A DNA stretch of 64,000 nucleotides from Pogostemon cablin (taxonomy: Eukaryota > Streptophyta > Magnoliopsida > Lamiales > Lamiaceae). Below are positions 44,601 to 55,254 of the stretch, one piece after another. The notes under the pieces are model-generated. The model saw only the letters and a program-made list of their open reading frames with translations. It was not told the DNA's origin and did no database searches. The position numbers and the translations under genes are program-made. Numbering within the stretch: position 1 is the first letter of the stretch; every line of letters begins with the position of its first letter. The stretch covers positions 13,362,791 to 13,426,790 of the forward strand of contig CM043013.1 in NCBI GenBank assembly GCA_023678885.1. The letters are read 5' to 3'.

Positions 44601-45463
44601 CTATAAAAGATAATGATGGGTTGCTTCCCATCTAGTGCTAAGTTTAATGTCTTCAAGCCGTACGGGATATGGAGAACTCATCGGAATGACCATGGATATC
44701 TTTCGTCCTTGCCATCTAATTTTAACCGTTGTGCTTCTTCCTCTAGTAGGCACTTGTGGCAAGTGACGGCCTCCGTTGTATCCTTCGAGCATGACTTTAA
44801 AAATTCAAATCTCTTGAGCTTACACTCTATTGCCCTCTCCATTCTTGAACACCACTTATTTCTCTTTACCAAATAGATCCCCAACATCTCTTCGATTTCT
44901 CTTTTGCTTCTAAGAATATGAGAAGAATCAATGGGTAAAATAAAGTCAATGTAAACAATATTATGAAACTCAAAGCAACTTAAAGAGTTTAAAGGTTTAG
45001 AAATGCTCATTTCACTCTTCAAGTAGTCATCACTTGCTTTTCGACTTTGTTCCTCTTCATCAACATCATTCGACCCAATAGGCTCTTCAAATACCTCCTT
45101 TGATTCTTCATCTCCCGAATTCTCTTCTTTTTCCAACTCTTCTTCAACTTTGCTCTCATCTTCAAGTTCTTCAACTTGTTGAAAATTGGTCAAAGCACTT
45201 ACAATTTGGCTTACTTGATGCTCTAGGGCTTTAAACCTCTTCTCAGTTGCCTCATTTCTTGCTTCATCTCTTTTCTTGTCCACCTCAAGGCTTGCTTCCA
45301 TCATCTCAATTAAGATTTCTATATATGATTTTTCTTCCTTATCTTGTTGCAAGTCTTCTCCCTCTTGGTTGTCAAAATTCAATCCTTGAATTGGTGGATA
45401 ATTCCCATGAAAACTTCCCTCATAGTTATTTTGAAAATTTCCTTGGAAATCATCCGCTCCCAT
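44601..45463 (-). pseudogene. Acidic gag-like ORF of the gypsy element
   Basis: An open frame of 261 codons (ATG 45463 to the stop at 44678) and an overlapping frame to 44601. The product has a coiled-coil-like charged region (EMMEASLEVDKKRDEARNEA, then EKRFKALEHQVSQIVSALTN), then a very acidic Glu/Asp/Ser tract. EMMEASLEVDKKRDEA...LEHQVSQI is the form seen at the gag C-terminus of Athila/Tat-type elements. The zinc knuckle and protease are absent. Function as a capsid protein is doubtful. Confidence 0.5.
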
Positions 45464-46211
45464 GGAATAAGCATCTCATACTTGAGAGTTAGGAATCCTC
45501 CACTCTTCTTGCTCCATAGGACTAGGAATCGACACATTTTGCACATTTTGACCACCCCCAAACTTGAACTAGACAAGACTTGACCATAAGCACCTTGATT
45601 CATCATCTTTATTTGTCTTGTCAATTCCAACGTAGCATGGGTAATTATCTCGGAGGATTCATTGCAAAGAAAACTTGATTGAAAATTTTGGCCTTCATCA
45701 CTTCCTTGAGCACATCTTCTACATAAGTCCCAATAAAGTTTAATTTTGGAACGGAAGATTGGTGTTGGGATTTGGTGAAGAATAAGCACATGCTTGATAA
45801 GGGTGGAATGTATTTGCATTGTAAGCTTGTTGTCATTCTCCATTTCTTCCTTGAGTGTAGTATTGAGAGCTATCTTGATTCATTTGGAAATGGTAACCAT
45901 AGTTGCTCTCGTTCGTATAACCTCTTAATTGTTGAGGTGGAATCCTTGCACTTTGATTCTGAAAAATATCATTCAAATATTGGTTCCAACCCTCCATTTA
46001 AATGCTCTTCTCAAGGTTTACTACCATTCTTCTTCAAACTTGCTATTTTTGGCTTTGATCCCCATTCCTCTTCTCTCAAGGTAGTTTCTACATACCTATC
46101 AAAACGAAAAAGTGAGATCAAAAATTTCAAAACAAATAATAAAAGTAATAAAAATATCTCAAGTAATACCAATTGAAACACTCCTTCGTTAAACCACTAG
46201 CAACCGTTGCC

Positions 46212-46229
46212 TCTCCAGCAATGGCGCCA
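46212..46229 (-). other. Primer-binding site of the gypsy element
   Basis: Read on the minus strand this is TGGCGCCATTGCTGGAGA, close to the TGGCGCCGTTGCCGGGGA primer-binding site typical of Athila/Tat elements (tRNA-Asp is the usual assignment). Three substitutions suggest decay. Confidence 0.7.
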
Positions 46230-46231
46230 TT

Positions 46232-46708
46232 TGATTAGCCATTTGTAGTCGGGATAACTAATTAAAGAATTTATCGAACTACAGGGAGGAATGTAATAGG
46301 GTTTAAGCGATCTCGTATTTGTCATAGTTTTATAGAGATGATCATAAAGGGATAGGATTAATTAAGAATTGACAATTAAATAAAAAGATAGATGAATGGG
46401 ATATATGAATGGAAAATGGATGAATGAGCCAAGTAGATGGAGAATGAGACTAGCAATACTTAAAGCATGGAAAATCTAGATATCATGCAACGAATTCACA
46501 TATGTCATGGATTAATAACTAAGGGCCAACACGAATTCCACCTAAACTCCCTCTCGAGATGAATATGATATAGATCCTTAATAAGGTCTCAAAATAGCTC
46601 TAAGGTTGGTTCTCAATCAAACAATTCCAACTAGGTACCAAGTTCAATTGGAGAGTCCTTTCACACGATCAATTGACCTCTCGATCTAACAAATCGAATG
46701 TTCTATCA
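46232..46708 (-). repeat. LTR of the gypsy element
   Basis: On the minus strand it ends GGCTAATCA two bases before the primer-binding site. The start, TGATAGAACATTCG at 46708, is chosen because the other two gypsy-type LTRs in the window also begin TGAT and end ATCA. At 477 bp it is much shorter than those, so it may be truncated. Confidence 0.45.
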
Positions 46709-46909
46709 AAAAGTTCTAAATCCTAAAGGATATCTCTATCTCTTTAAAACTTATAATGCACATGAAGTGTATGATGAAATGCAAGCTGCATTTGTATTTA
46801 ACTTCATTATACCGAGGCAAAGTGGTAACCATGAGCAGTGTCTATTCGTCCGACCTGGTCTCAAGGGATTCATATGTGCGGCATTAAAATCAGTAATCAA
46901 GGATATAAC

Positions 46910-47239
46910 CTATACAATAACCTTCTGAGAGGATATATGTCGCTGTTGGAATACCAGTTCATTCCTTGCAAACCAAATAGCCCATAATACAACTGCAAAC
47001 AAGATTTGTTGCTCTTTTGACAAAATCCCAATTACACGCATCACCCAAACATCCATTGCTTCATTAATAGGGATTATATTGATTAAACTCCAACATTGTA
47101 GCATAAAAGGACACTCCCTAAAGATATGTTCCATAGATTCTATCATGTCACCACATCTCTTGCATCCTGGATCCACATTAACAAATCTAGTGATTAGATT
47201 AACATTAGTTGGGACTATTCCTCTAAGAATTCTCCACAA
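46910..47239 (-). pseudogene. LINE zf-RVT domain
   Basis: MWRILRGIVPTNVNLITRFV, then CKRCGDMIESMEHIFRECPF and AIWFARNELVFQ. The C-x2-C...H-x4-C pattern is the zinc-binding-in-RT domain found after RT in plant LINEs. Only this domain is open in the frame. Confidence 0.8.
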
Positions 47240-48188
47240 GAAAACTTTGACTCTTAGAGTAATGTCCAGGCTCCATACTCATTTCCACTTTCGATCCATG
47301 ATGTTTCCATATAAGTGTTTCTTCACCTTCATCCATTCAATATATCCAGATTTGGTTGAGTACGCCCCTGTTTTCTCATGCCTCCAGATCAGTTCATCCT
47401 TTCGCTCGAGCGAGATTGGAATTGCCAAAATTCTAGAAACATCTTCATCATTAAATTATTGATGAACCAGGTTAGTATTCCATGTAGTCAAGTCATCGAT
47501 ATTAATTCACGAACCAGAAGTTGAGACAGAAGCTGCCCCCTATCAGAAGATACAAAATTATTCTCTCCACCCCATAACCATGGATCATTCCATACATTGA
47601 TTGAGTTTCCATTTCCAACTGCCCATGTCAATCTAAACTATAGAACCTCACTTCCCTTTAAAATACTTTGCTAAATGAAACTAGAATTATAGCTAGTAGA
47701 CACCGTACGAAAAGTGACCCGAGGAAGTAAAAAGCTTTTAGAGTACGAGCCAAAAGAGAACTTTCATTATGAATTAATCTCCACCCTTGTTTTTCCAATA
47801 GAGCTTTATTAAAAGCACCAAAATCTCTCAACCCAAGTCCTCCCTCCCATGTTGGATGACAAAGCTCATCCCATTTAACCCAATGTGTACGTCTCTCATC
47901 ATCTTTTTATCCCCACCAAAATCTACAGATGGCTGCTCGAATACTGTTAATAACCACGTCAGGAACTGCGAAGCAGCTCATGAAATAAGTTGGAATAGCT
48001 TGCACCACAGATTTAATCAAGGTAAGTTTACCTGCATGAGAGAGGGTCTTGCTTTTCCAGTCCTTTAATTTTTTTCTCGACTCGATTAATTAATGTTCTG
48101 AAAACAGCACTGTGAGATCTCCCCACTGCAGTTGGAATTCCCAAGTATATAGCATGTTGGTGGACACACTTCACACCAAGTACAGCAC

Positions 48189-48967
48189 TCAATTATCTCT
48201 TTTATCCGGGGTGATTCCTCCACTATACATTATCTCAGATTTCATTAAGTTAATTGTCTGACCAGAAGCTTTCTCATACAATGCCAAGATCTTCTTCATA
48301 TTTCTCAACTCATCTTCCGTTGCACGCCCAAATATGATAGAATCATTAGCAAAGAAGAGATGAGAGACCACTAGTGCATGTCTGCAAATACTAATACTAT
48401 GTAGAACACCACTTTCAACATTCTTTTTACCTAAAAGCGCCTCTGCACAGAACAGAAATAAATAAGAAGATAGAGGGTTTCCTTGACGGAGACCTCTAGA
48501 AGGATAGAAAGTGGTGGTAGGTCTCCCATTAACCTGGACAACAAAAGATACAGATTGAACACAACACATGATAATATCAACCAACCAATTTCCTAACCCA
48601 ATTTTAAGGAGAACTTTCTCCATAAACGACCATTCAACCCTATCTAGGCTTTTCTCATATCAAGTTTGAAAGAATATGAACCATGAGAAACAGCTTTGTT
48701 ATGTTTCGTATAATGAAATAACTCAAAGGCAAGCAAAGCATTATCAGAGATCAATCGGCTCGGAACAAAAGCTGATTGGGAAGGATCGATAATATCAGGT
48801 AAGAACAGCTTCAGACGATTAGCAATAGACTTATTGATAACTTTTAAAACCACATTACACAGGCTAATCGGACGAAAATCAGAGGGACGTTGAGGACATT
48901 TAACTTTAGGGATTAAGACAATATGGGTATGATTTAGGAGAGAATGAGATGCCCCATGATTAAGCAC
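48189..48967 (-). pseudogene. LINE reverse transcriptase palm (two frames)
   Basis: Frame 48967-48644 carries HIVLIPKVKCPQRPSDFRPI, SLCNVVLKVINKSIANRLK and DPSQSAFVPSRLISDN. Frame 48623-48189 carries RGLRQGNPLSSYLFLFCAEA and LFFANDSIIFGRAT. A frameshift lies between them. The catalytic FADD box reads FAND and the RQGDPLSP box reads RQGNPLSS, so the polymerase active site is damaged even apart from the frameshift. Confidence 0.85.
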
Positions 48968-49006
48968 ATCCAGAACAGAAAAGATAACATCTTTGCCAAC
49001 AACAAT

Positions 49007-49672
49007 CTAGAATTTATGAAAGAAAATAGCAGACATACCATCAGGACCAGGGGCTTTGCAAGGATGTATTTGAAATAAAGCTTTTGTGACCTCTTCCTCT
49101 GAGAAAGGCTGTGACAACAATCTTAGCATATCAGTCGAAACCTTCTGGTCGACAGCTCCTATAGCTTTCTCCATCTCTAGATTACCCTGTGTCGTGAACA
49201 ACTCTTTGAAATGCTCCACAAAAACTCTCTGAATATCAACCTCATCAGTCCATGAGACCCCATCAGCATCAACAATAGCAGCAATATGGTTCCTCTTCTT
49301 TCTTACATTAGCAATTCTATGGAAAAATTTTGTGTTTCTATCCCCTTCTCTCATCCAATTGACACGCGATCTCTGGAGCCAATAAACCTCTTCTTTCCTT
49401 AACAGTGCGCTGATTTTATTTTCTAAGCTCCTTGAAGCCTGTACAGCTTCAATAGTCTGAGGCCCTTTTTGTAAATGATCTAATTCAGTTTGGCATTTTT
49501 TAACTTCTCTTGGGATGTTGCCGAAGAACGTATTATTCCATTTATCTAGGGCCAACCTACATCCCGAGATATTTTCCACAAGGCCCGAGGATGGGCTCCA
49601 TGAGTTCTGAATTATTTCACTACAAGCTTTTTCATGTAACCAATGGGCTTCTGATGCACGTTTTCTTTGCAC
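49007..49672 (-). pseudogene. LINE endonuclease-RT linker and RT N-terminus
   Basis: From about 49646 the translation is LINE sequence: HWLHEKACSEIIQNSW, CRLALDKWNNTFFGNIPREV, LQRSRVNWMREGDRNTKFFH and HPCKAPGPDGMSAIFFHKF. The first few codons (MQRKRAS) belong to the end of the inserted LTR. The frame is open for about 210 codons. Confidence 0.85.
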
Positions 49673-51367
49673 GCAAAATTAATCCCCAAGTATGAAGGAT
49701 ATCAATTGTAGTCTCGAAAGGTGGCCAAGTGAATATCGAACCCAAGGAACGACGTATTATTAATTTAATTATTAACTAAATTAATTAAGACAAGATGACA
49801 ATAAAGTTGAGGTATGAAATTATCAACTACTAAACAAGTAATTAAAATAACAAATAAAATAAAGTCACTTGAAGAATTCGAAAGTGGATCAAGTAGGAGA
49901 ATAGGTAGATCTAGGGTAATCCAGTTTTACTACTTAACTTCCCTTCCGTGTGACGGTGTCCGACTCTGCCTTGTGGAATATGGACGCATCACTAAACCAT
50001 GCATATCTACTCTATAGATACAAGTAAACATGCGTGTAACACGTGTGAATAACCTCAGAGCAAGAGATATAATTTCACCCCCCTTTCTAGGTACTATCAG
50101 TATCAATTATTTCCCCTAGGATTGGTACTCTAACCCGATATGATCTCCCTTTATAGGTACTATAAAATTAACCTCTTTATCCTACTTATTAACCCGAATT
50201 CAATTCAATTAATAAGTATTCATATATGATAGTTCTAATGAAGCTTCAGAGTCCCCTCACTTAGAATCATAACATGGAATCTTGCTCAGCAGTGAACGCA
50301 CTCAATCAATAACCAAGATATGTATTTAGACTCTACATAACAGTTAATGATGCACAAAATGACCGTGAGTATGGATTAAGAAAGCACAATCATATATAAA
50401 ATAAATCCACAAGTAGTGTTGTACAGAGTTTACACATGAAAGTTCAATTAACTAGATAAAACCTTCACGACCCTAATTCTACCAAAAAGGCTCTTGCCCA
50501 TGATGTTGCGAAGTACAATCATGGGTGTTGGATAGATCTTATCTTGATGTCCGGAAAATACAAGATAAATTAGGAAATGAATAAACCCTAGATGTGGCGT
50601 CATCGCGTCCTTCTCGCTCTTGAATTCTCCTCTTAGTTCTCCCCTTGATTCCACAAATGAATCTTCAAAGAGATGGATGGATGGAGGAAAGGATGATGGT
50701 TGGGGGTGATCCCCCCTTGTAGGGTGTAGTATGTTGTGGCCTCTCTTCTCCTCTCTTGTATATTAGATGATGTCTCTACTGCTGCATAAGCCTTCTTTTA
50801 TACTTGTAATTGCGCCTCCCGGGCCTGGAATGGGCTTTTTAAGTGATTACATGCATTGACGGTGTAAAAATACGGATATGGTAAGTTCCCGAGCATCGAT
50901 TCAACCTCAACAACAGGTCGAATTGAACAACACAAGTCGAATCAGAAGTCTAATCAGCCTACTGTAAGTCCTAGGCGCTAGATTCGACCAACTGCCTTGG
51001 TCGAATCAACGTGATGAGGTCGAATCGGTAATTCCGTAAATTGATTCGACCTCGATTCGACCTGATGCCCAGGTCGAATCCCCCTGTCGTGGTCGAATCC
51101 ACCTCTGTACATGTTGTGTTGCCAATTTGACCTGAAGGGCTGGTCGAATTGACCTCCTGCTTCGCCTAAACGGATGGCTTCGACTTTCTTTCTTTAGTAT
51201 TCAACACTTCCACTCCGATGTCCTTCGACAAACCACTCAAATAGCTCCAACAACACCTGATTCGTGCCTCTTCACAATATATATCGGTTTTCAACCGATT
51301 TTAACCTTCAAACACTCCATAATAGCACAAATCCAGACGTAATATTCGTGAATTATCACACTCATCA
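49652..51367 (-). mobile_element. Probable solo LTR (1716 bp) inserted in the LINE
   Basis: The insertion starts TGATGAGTGTGATAATTCAC on the minus strand and ends AACGTGCATCA. GCTTC (plus strand) is duplicated exactly at 49647-49651 and 51368-51372. Removing the insertion and one copy of the duplication rejoins the LINE frame at RFEA-HW. TGATG...CATCA termini and length resemble the gypsy-type LTR at the right edge. No internal domain, primer-binding site or second LTR is visible, so a solo LTR left by recombination is the simplest reading. Confidence 0.8.
50880..51165. repeat. GGTCGAAT / ATTCGACC minisatellite within the LTR
   Basis: GGTCGAAT or its complement ATTCGACC occurs about ten times in under 300 bp, in both orientations, separated by 10-30 bp of unrelated sequence. 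Adjacent opposite copies can form short hairpins. Confidence 0.65.
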
Positions 51368-51372
51368 GCTTC

Positions 51373-52122
51373 AAACCGAAATAATCTGGGATTTCTAGAA
51401 GTGGGTGTATGATTCCAAACAGAAGACCAAGACACCAAAATCGGATAGTGATCAGATAACAAACGTGTCAAATGATGGACTGCTGTATTTGGGAACCATT
51501 CCTGCCACAACTCATTCCCCAGTGTCCTGTCAAGCCTTTCTTGGATGTGTTATGACCAAATTGTTTATTAGACCAACAGATGACCTTAAAGCCCAGATCT
51601 GATAACTCACACCTTTCTAGACAATGTCTGAATTCTCTCATTCTATTCACATTCCTGAAATTGCCACCACACTTATCTTAGTCAGACAAAATTTCATTAA
51701 AATCCCCAGCACATAACCAAGGCAACTTACAGCTATTTGCCAATCCATCCAACATCCTCCAAGTTTTCCACTTCTAGCTGAGCATCTTCTGGAAATCCAT
51801 AAACACCAGTAAATCTCCACAAATTATCTTCCCCAACCATAACATAAATGTGATTATGGGAAAATGAGTTTGAAATAACTTTTAAATCTTTTTTCCAAAA
51901 CAAACCTAAACCACCACTACGACCTCCACCACCTTTAGTACAATCCACCCCTAAACAATACTCAAACCCAACTTTCATAGCCACACGACGCAACTGATTA
52001 ACCAAAAGCTTTGTTTCACACAAGAAAATAAAACTGGAATCTTTTGACTGAATAATCTTCAGTAATGCAGAAAATTTTCGAGGGTTTCCAAGCCCCCGGC
52101 AGTTCCAAACTAAACAACTCAT
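51373..52122 (-). pseudogene. LINE AP endonuclease domain
   Basis: The start MSCLVWNCRGLGNPRKFSAL is the standard beginning of plant LINE ORF2. It is followed by IFLCETKLLVNQLRRVA (catalytic Glu context), WRFTGVYGFPED, and, after frameshifts at about 51730 and 51500-51560, SDHYPILVSW (the DH catalytic pair) and PRLFRFEA. The domain is interrupted at FEA by the LTR insertion. Confidence 0.85.
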
Positions 52123-52551
52123 TGGGATCGGCTGGATTGCTCCAATACAACCTCCCCCATTTAAACAAGTTAATAATTAGGAGTGTGGAGATTAAATTTA
52201 GGGGTAGAGTATACGGATGGGGCCATGTTTAAGACATAGATAAAGTTTAAGTACTGAGATCAGTCAGGACGAGGGACGTACTCCATTTTCATTCCCGTAC
52301 TAAACTCAATGCTCATTTTTTACATAATTCTAACAACGTGTGTTAATCTTTTCAACAGACTGTCTATGATTGACCATCGCAAATTGCCCAAGACATCGAA
52401 ATGACATTCAAGAAGAAGGTGGCCAGAAGATACAACTTACAAGGTTGTATCTACGGAAAAGACCCCACTATTATAATTCATAAAACAGATTAGTTAATAA
52501 GAGTTATTAGATTCATTCAAAGACTCGGATAAGACTGATATCCCAGTTAAA
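52123..52551. other. Sequence upstream of the LINE
   Basis: The short stretch right before the LINE start may be the last codons of ORF1, but no zinc-knuckle ORF1 is present. The rest is unassigned. Confidence 0.3.
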
Positions 52552-52671
52552 TAATTTGTGAGACATATTATTCATTAATTAAATGAGGTCGTTATCTCAT
52601 AAAATTAAGGTTAATTTGTGAGACATATTATTCATTAACTAGATGAGGCCGATATCTCAGAAAATTAAGGT
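52552..52671. repeat. Tandem duplication, period 60 bp
   Basis: Two adjacent 60-bp units start at 52552 and 52612 (ATTTGTGAGACATATTATTC). They differ at about five positions. Confidence 0.8.
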
Positions 52672-52699
52672 TAATTATCATATGCTTCCGGATACATCG

Positions 52700-53748
52700 T
52701 GCACCCACTATTAGAAATTTATATATTTAATTAATAATTATTATATGTATCGCTTAAGTTTAATTAGTAATTATATTAAATTGGAGATTAAAATAATAAG
52801 ACTCGCATATACGTAAAAAAAATATATATATAAAGAGTATATAAAAATAATAAAATTCTTATATATAAGAAATAAATTACATTGGTGTGTCAGGAAATTG
52901 ATGTCTATAGAGGTATATCTTTTAGTGATTAGGAAGAAACCTACAAATTAACGTAAATTAAAAAAAATAAAAAAAATGTCAAAGATGTAATAAAAATTAA
53001 ATGACATTGTAAATTCTACAATACAATACAACATACAATAATTATGTAAAATAAAAAAAATAAAACTCAAAACAGATGGAATATACAAATAATATAACTT
53101 TCATTCATGAAAAAAAAAAGTTACTTTGGAGAATGATTTTGATGTGTTACGAATGAATGACCGAAAAGACTACCGAAAAGATTTATTTATAGGTGGAGAG
53201 ATGAAATATTAAAAAAAATATGTAATTAGATTAATTAATAATTATAATTAGAGAAAAAATAAATTAAATGATTTTAATGTGTAATTGAAGGAGAAACCTG
53301 AAGGCTGCAACTTAACCTAAATTCAAAAAACAGAAAATCTCATTAAAAAACATTGTAAATTATACAATACAAAACTCAAATAGATGGTACATAAAAATAA
53401 GTTAACTCTAGTTTATGTAAAATAAAATAAAAAATTTACCTTGGAGAATGAATTTAATCGGAGAGACTTATTTATAGGTGGAGAGATGAAATATTAAAAA
53501 ATAATGTATAATTAAATTAATGATTATAATTAGAGATATAATAATTCAAAATTTGAAAAAAAAAAACTCTTCATGTCGAAATATATGTATATACAAATAT
53601 ATCTCCAACTAAATAATATAAATAAATAATATTAAATAAGATATGCTAATAAAATAATTAAGAATTAAAAAATTATGAATAATTAAGAATTAAAAAATTA
53701 TAAAAAATCCTGGAAACGACACATCATCAAAATTAAACCATCCTTTAG

Positions 53749-53757
<9 letters not shown>
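52700..53757 (-). mobile_element. Helitron-family fragment, minus orientation
   Basis: The right end (reverse complement ATACTAAAGGATGGTTTAAT then TTTGATGATGTGTCG) matches the 5' end of the element at 1762 (ATACTAAAGGAGAGTTTAAT). Two TATA-containing modules occur on the minus strand at about 53485-53420 and 53200-53100. The 5' terminus itself is lost in an (AT)n tract at 53752-53785, and no 3' hairpin was found. Confidence 0.5.
53420..53490 (-). promoter_or_regulatory. TATA-containing module, minus copy
   Basis: Minus strand: CTCTCCACCTATAAATAAGT, then about 25 nt, then TTCATTCTCCAAGGTAAATT, which contains a donor-like AAG|GTAAAT. It matches the three modules at 2.0, 3.1 and 4.2 kb. A further copy lies at about 53100-53200. 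Confidence 0.35.
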
Positions 53758-53786
<29 letters not shown>

Positions 53787-53873
53787 TTTATCTATGTTTT
53801 TTCTTATTTAATTTATATTTTTTTATTATTTAAAATATAATAGTAATTTAAAATTTGATATTTATTTAATTTA

Positions 53874-54174
53874 CTCTCCTTGTCCCCTAGTTTTTTTTTT
53901 CATTTTCGTGTTCCACTCAAAGAGTCTCATTTTCTTTTTATACACATAGGATCCATACATACTCACTAATACAATTAAAATATGGGGCCCACACATCCAC
54001 TAATACAACTGTCCACTACACATTAAATAATAATACTCCCTCCGTCTCATTGAAATGCGAACACTATCTTATTATAAACATTAGGTAATTGCTCGCATTT
54101 CACTGGAATGGAGGGAGTACTTCTTATTCCACGTGCAAAAAGTCAAAGACACTCTTTAAATGGGACAAATGGAG
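53874..54174. mobile_element. Stowaway MITE carrying a second MITE
   Basis: CTCTCCTTGTCCCCTAG at the left and AATGGGACAAATGGAG at the right, with TA flanks and an interior typical of the 21346 subfamily. An 82-bp element (54036-54117) is inserted at a TA inside it. Confidence 0.65.
54036..54117. mobile_element. Very short Stowaway-like element, 82 bp, nested
   Basis: CTCCCTCCGTCTCATTGAAA at the left and TTTCACTGGAATGGAGGGAG at the right, with TA on both sides. Near-identical in plan to 37291-37373. Confidence 0.75.
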
Positions 54175-54289
54175 TATTTTTTAATTTAAATATTATAAAT
54201 TTAAAAAATGTGATACCCAATTGATGAAGAGTTATAACAGTGCTGTGAATTATTTTATGAACAATTTATAATATAAATGAAAAGTATGC

Positions 54290-54420
54290 TCCCCCGTCCC
54301 AAGAAAAGCTGCACTATTAATGTAGACACATTGTTTAAAAAAAGTTATTTTTCGACCAACTTTATTAAATTTTGAAGAGTAATGTAGTATTTTTAAATAA
54401 TAAATAAAATATTATTCCAG
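54290..54420. mobile_element. Stowaway-like remnant
   Basis: CTCCCCCGTCCCAAGAAAAG and CATTGTTTAAAAAAAGTTAT match the left half of the element at 23654-23937. No right end. Confidence 0.4.
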
Positions 54421-54629
54421 TTTAGGTTTAGCAAAATCAAATTATATATCTCACTAACCTTTTAAGCAAATCACATCATACTTTTCTACACACATTAATC
54501 CTTGTTTCTCTTATACAATTATTTGATATATAATTAAAATCTACTTTATTTAAATCTCAAAACAAATAGTTCTAGATTTATTAAATTGACTTTATTCCTA
54601 TTTACAGAGAATACTGAGTAAAATAGTAC

Positions 54630-54854
54630 TCCATCCGTCCGCCCGAAAGGTCCACATTTTGCCATTTTGGGCGTCCGCACCAAAGGTCCACATTTCCCTT
54701 TTTAAACACATGGGACCCACCAACACCACTAATACAAGAAAAGCATGGGTTTCATACACCCCACTAATACAACTACCAACTACACATTAAATAATAATAC
54801 TCCTTAATATACGAGTAAAAAGCAAATGTGTACGTTAGAGGCGGACGGAGGGAG
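54630..54854. mobile_element. Stowaway MITE, 225 bp
   Basis: CTCCATCCGTCCGCCCGAAA at the left and AGAGGCGGACGGAGGGAG at the right, flanked by TA. It lies about 400 bp beyond the 3' end of the IQD gene. Confidence 0.75.
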
Positions 54855-55254
54855 TATATCTCATCAGCCCAACACACATATCTGAACTTGTAACCGACGC
54901 CATGTTCTATCAGCAAATTTTATTTAGCTTTTCTTTTCGGTGGGGTTTAACTAAAATTAAGAATAAAAGCTCCGAAGTATTTTTTTCCTTTACTATTCTA
55001 CGTTTAAAAAAAAAAAAAGGCTTTTTTTTAAGGTTAAGAATAAAAGAATTGTTTTTTAGAGTAAAGAATGTTACTGAACATACAAATATGCAATAATGAG
55101 TTCTCTTACAGATTGAGTAATAAATATGGGGGTTATGTTAGTTAAATAGTGACAAATTCAAAGTGAGAGTTTAAATTACTTCTTCGGCAAAATTAAACCT
55201 TGATGAATCCAATTTAAGGTAGAAATAATTTTGTGTAACTATCAACCATATGAG
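54855..55254. other. 3' flank of the IQD gene
   Basis: AT-rich with A- and T-runs. It probably contains the 3' UTR of the minus-strand IQD gene near 55140-55254. The plus-strand frame at 54902-55096 is low-complexity and rejected. Confidence 0.35.

Larger units (their letters stand above)
43421..46708 (-). mobile_element. Gypsy-type (Athila/Tat-like) non-autonomous LTR retrotransposon, partial
   Basis: In minus orientation the order is: LTR (46232-46708), primer-binding site, a leader with a gag-like frame (about 45843-44601), then a G-rich TTTAAGTTTGGGG tract (44411-44424) and a long non-coding tail. The end of the coding part, KLSTRWEATHH, resembles the pol-terminal GALLGRQP region of Athila-type elements. 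No protease, RT, RNase H or integrase is present. The 3' LTR was not found; the left limit is approximate. Confidence 0.55.
46740..52122 (-). mobile_element. Decayed L1-type LINE (ORF2), interrupted by an LTR insertion
   Basis: In minus orientation the ORF2 domains appear in normal order: AP endonuclease (52122 to about 51373), RT N-terminal and palm (49646 to 48189), thumb/connection (about 48190-47630), zf-RVT (47239-46910) and the start of an RNase H domain (LGIMKLNTNAA, about 46830-46790). Several frameshifts and stops separate them. ORF1 is missing at the 5' side, and the 3' end is cut off at the gypsy LTR. A 1716-bp LTR insertion (49652-51367) interrupts the endonuclease-RT linker. It cannot produce a functional protein. 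Confidence 0.85.

Noticed and set aside
50880..51165. CRISPR-like regularly spaced repeats
   Set aside because: The 8-bp word is too short, occurs in both orientations with irregular spacing and lies in a plant LTR.
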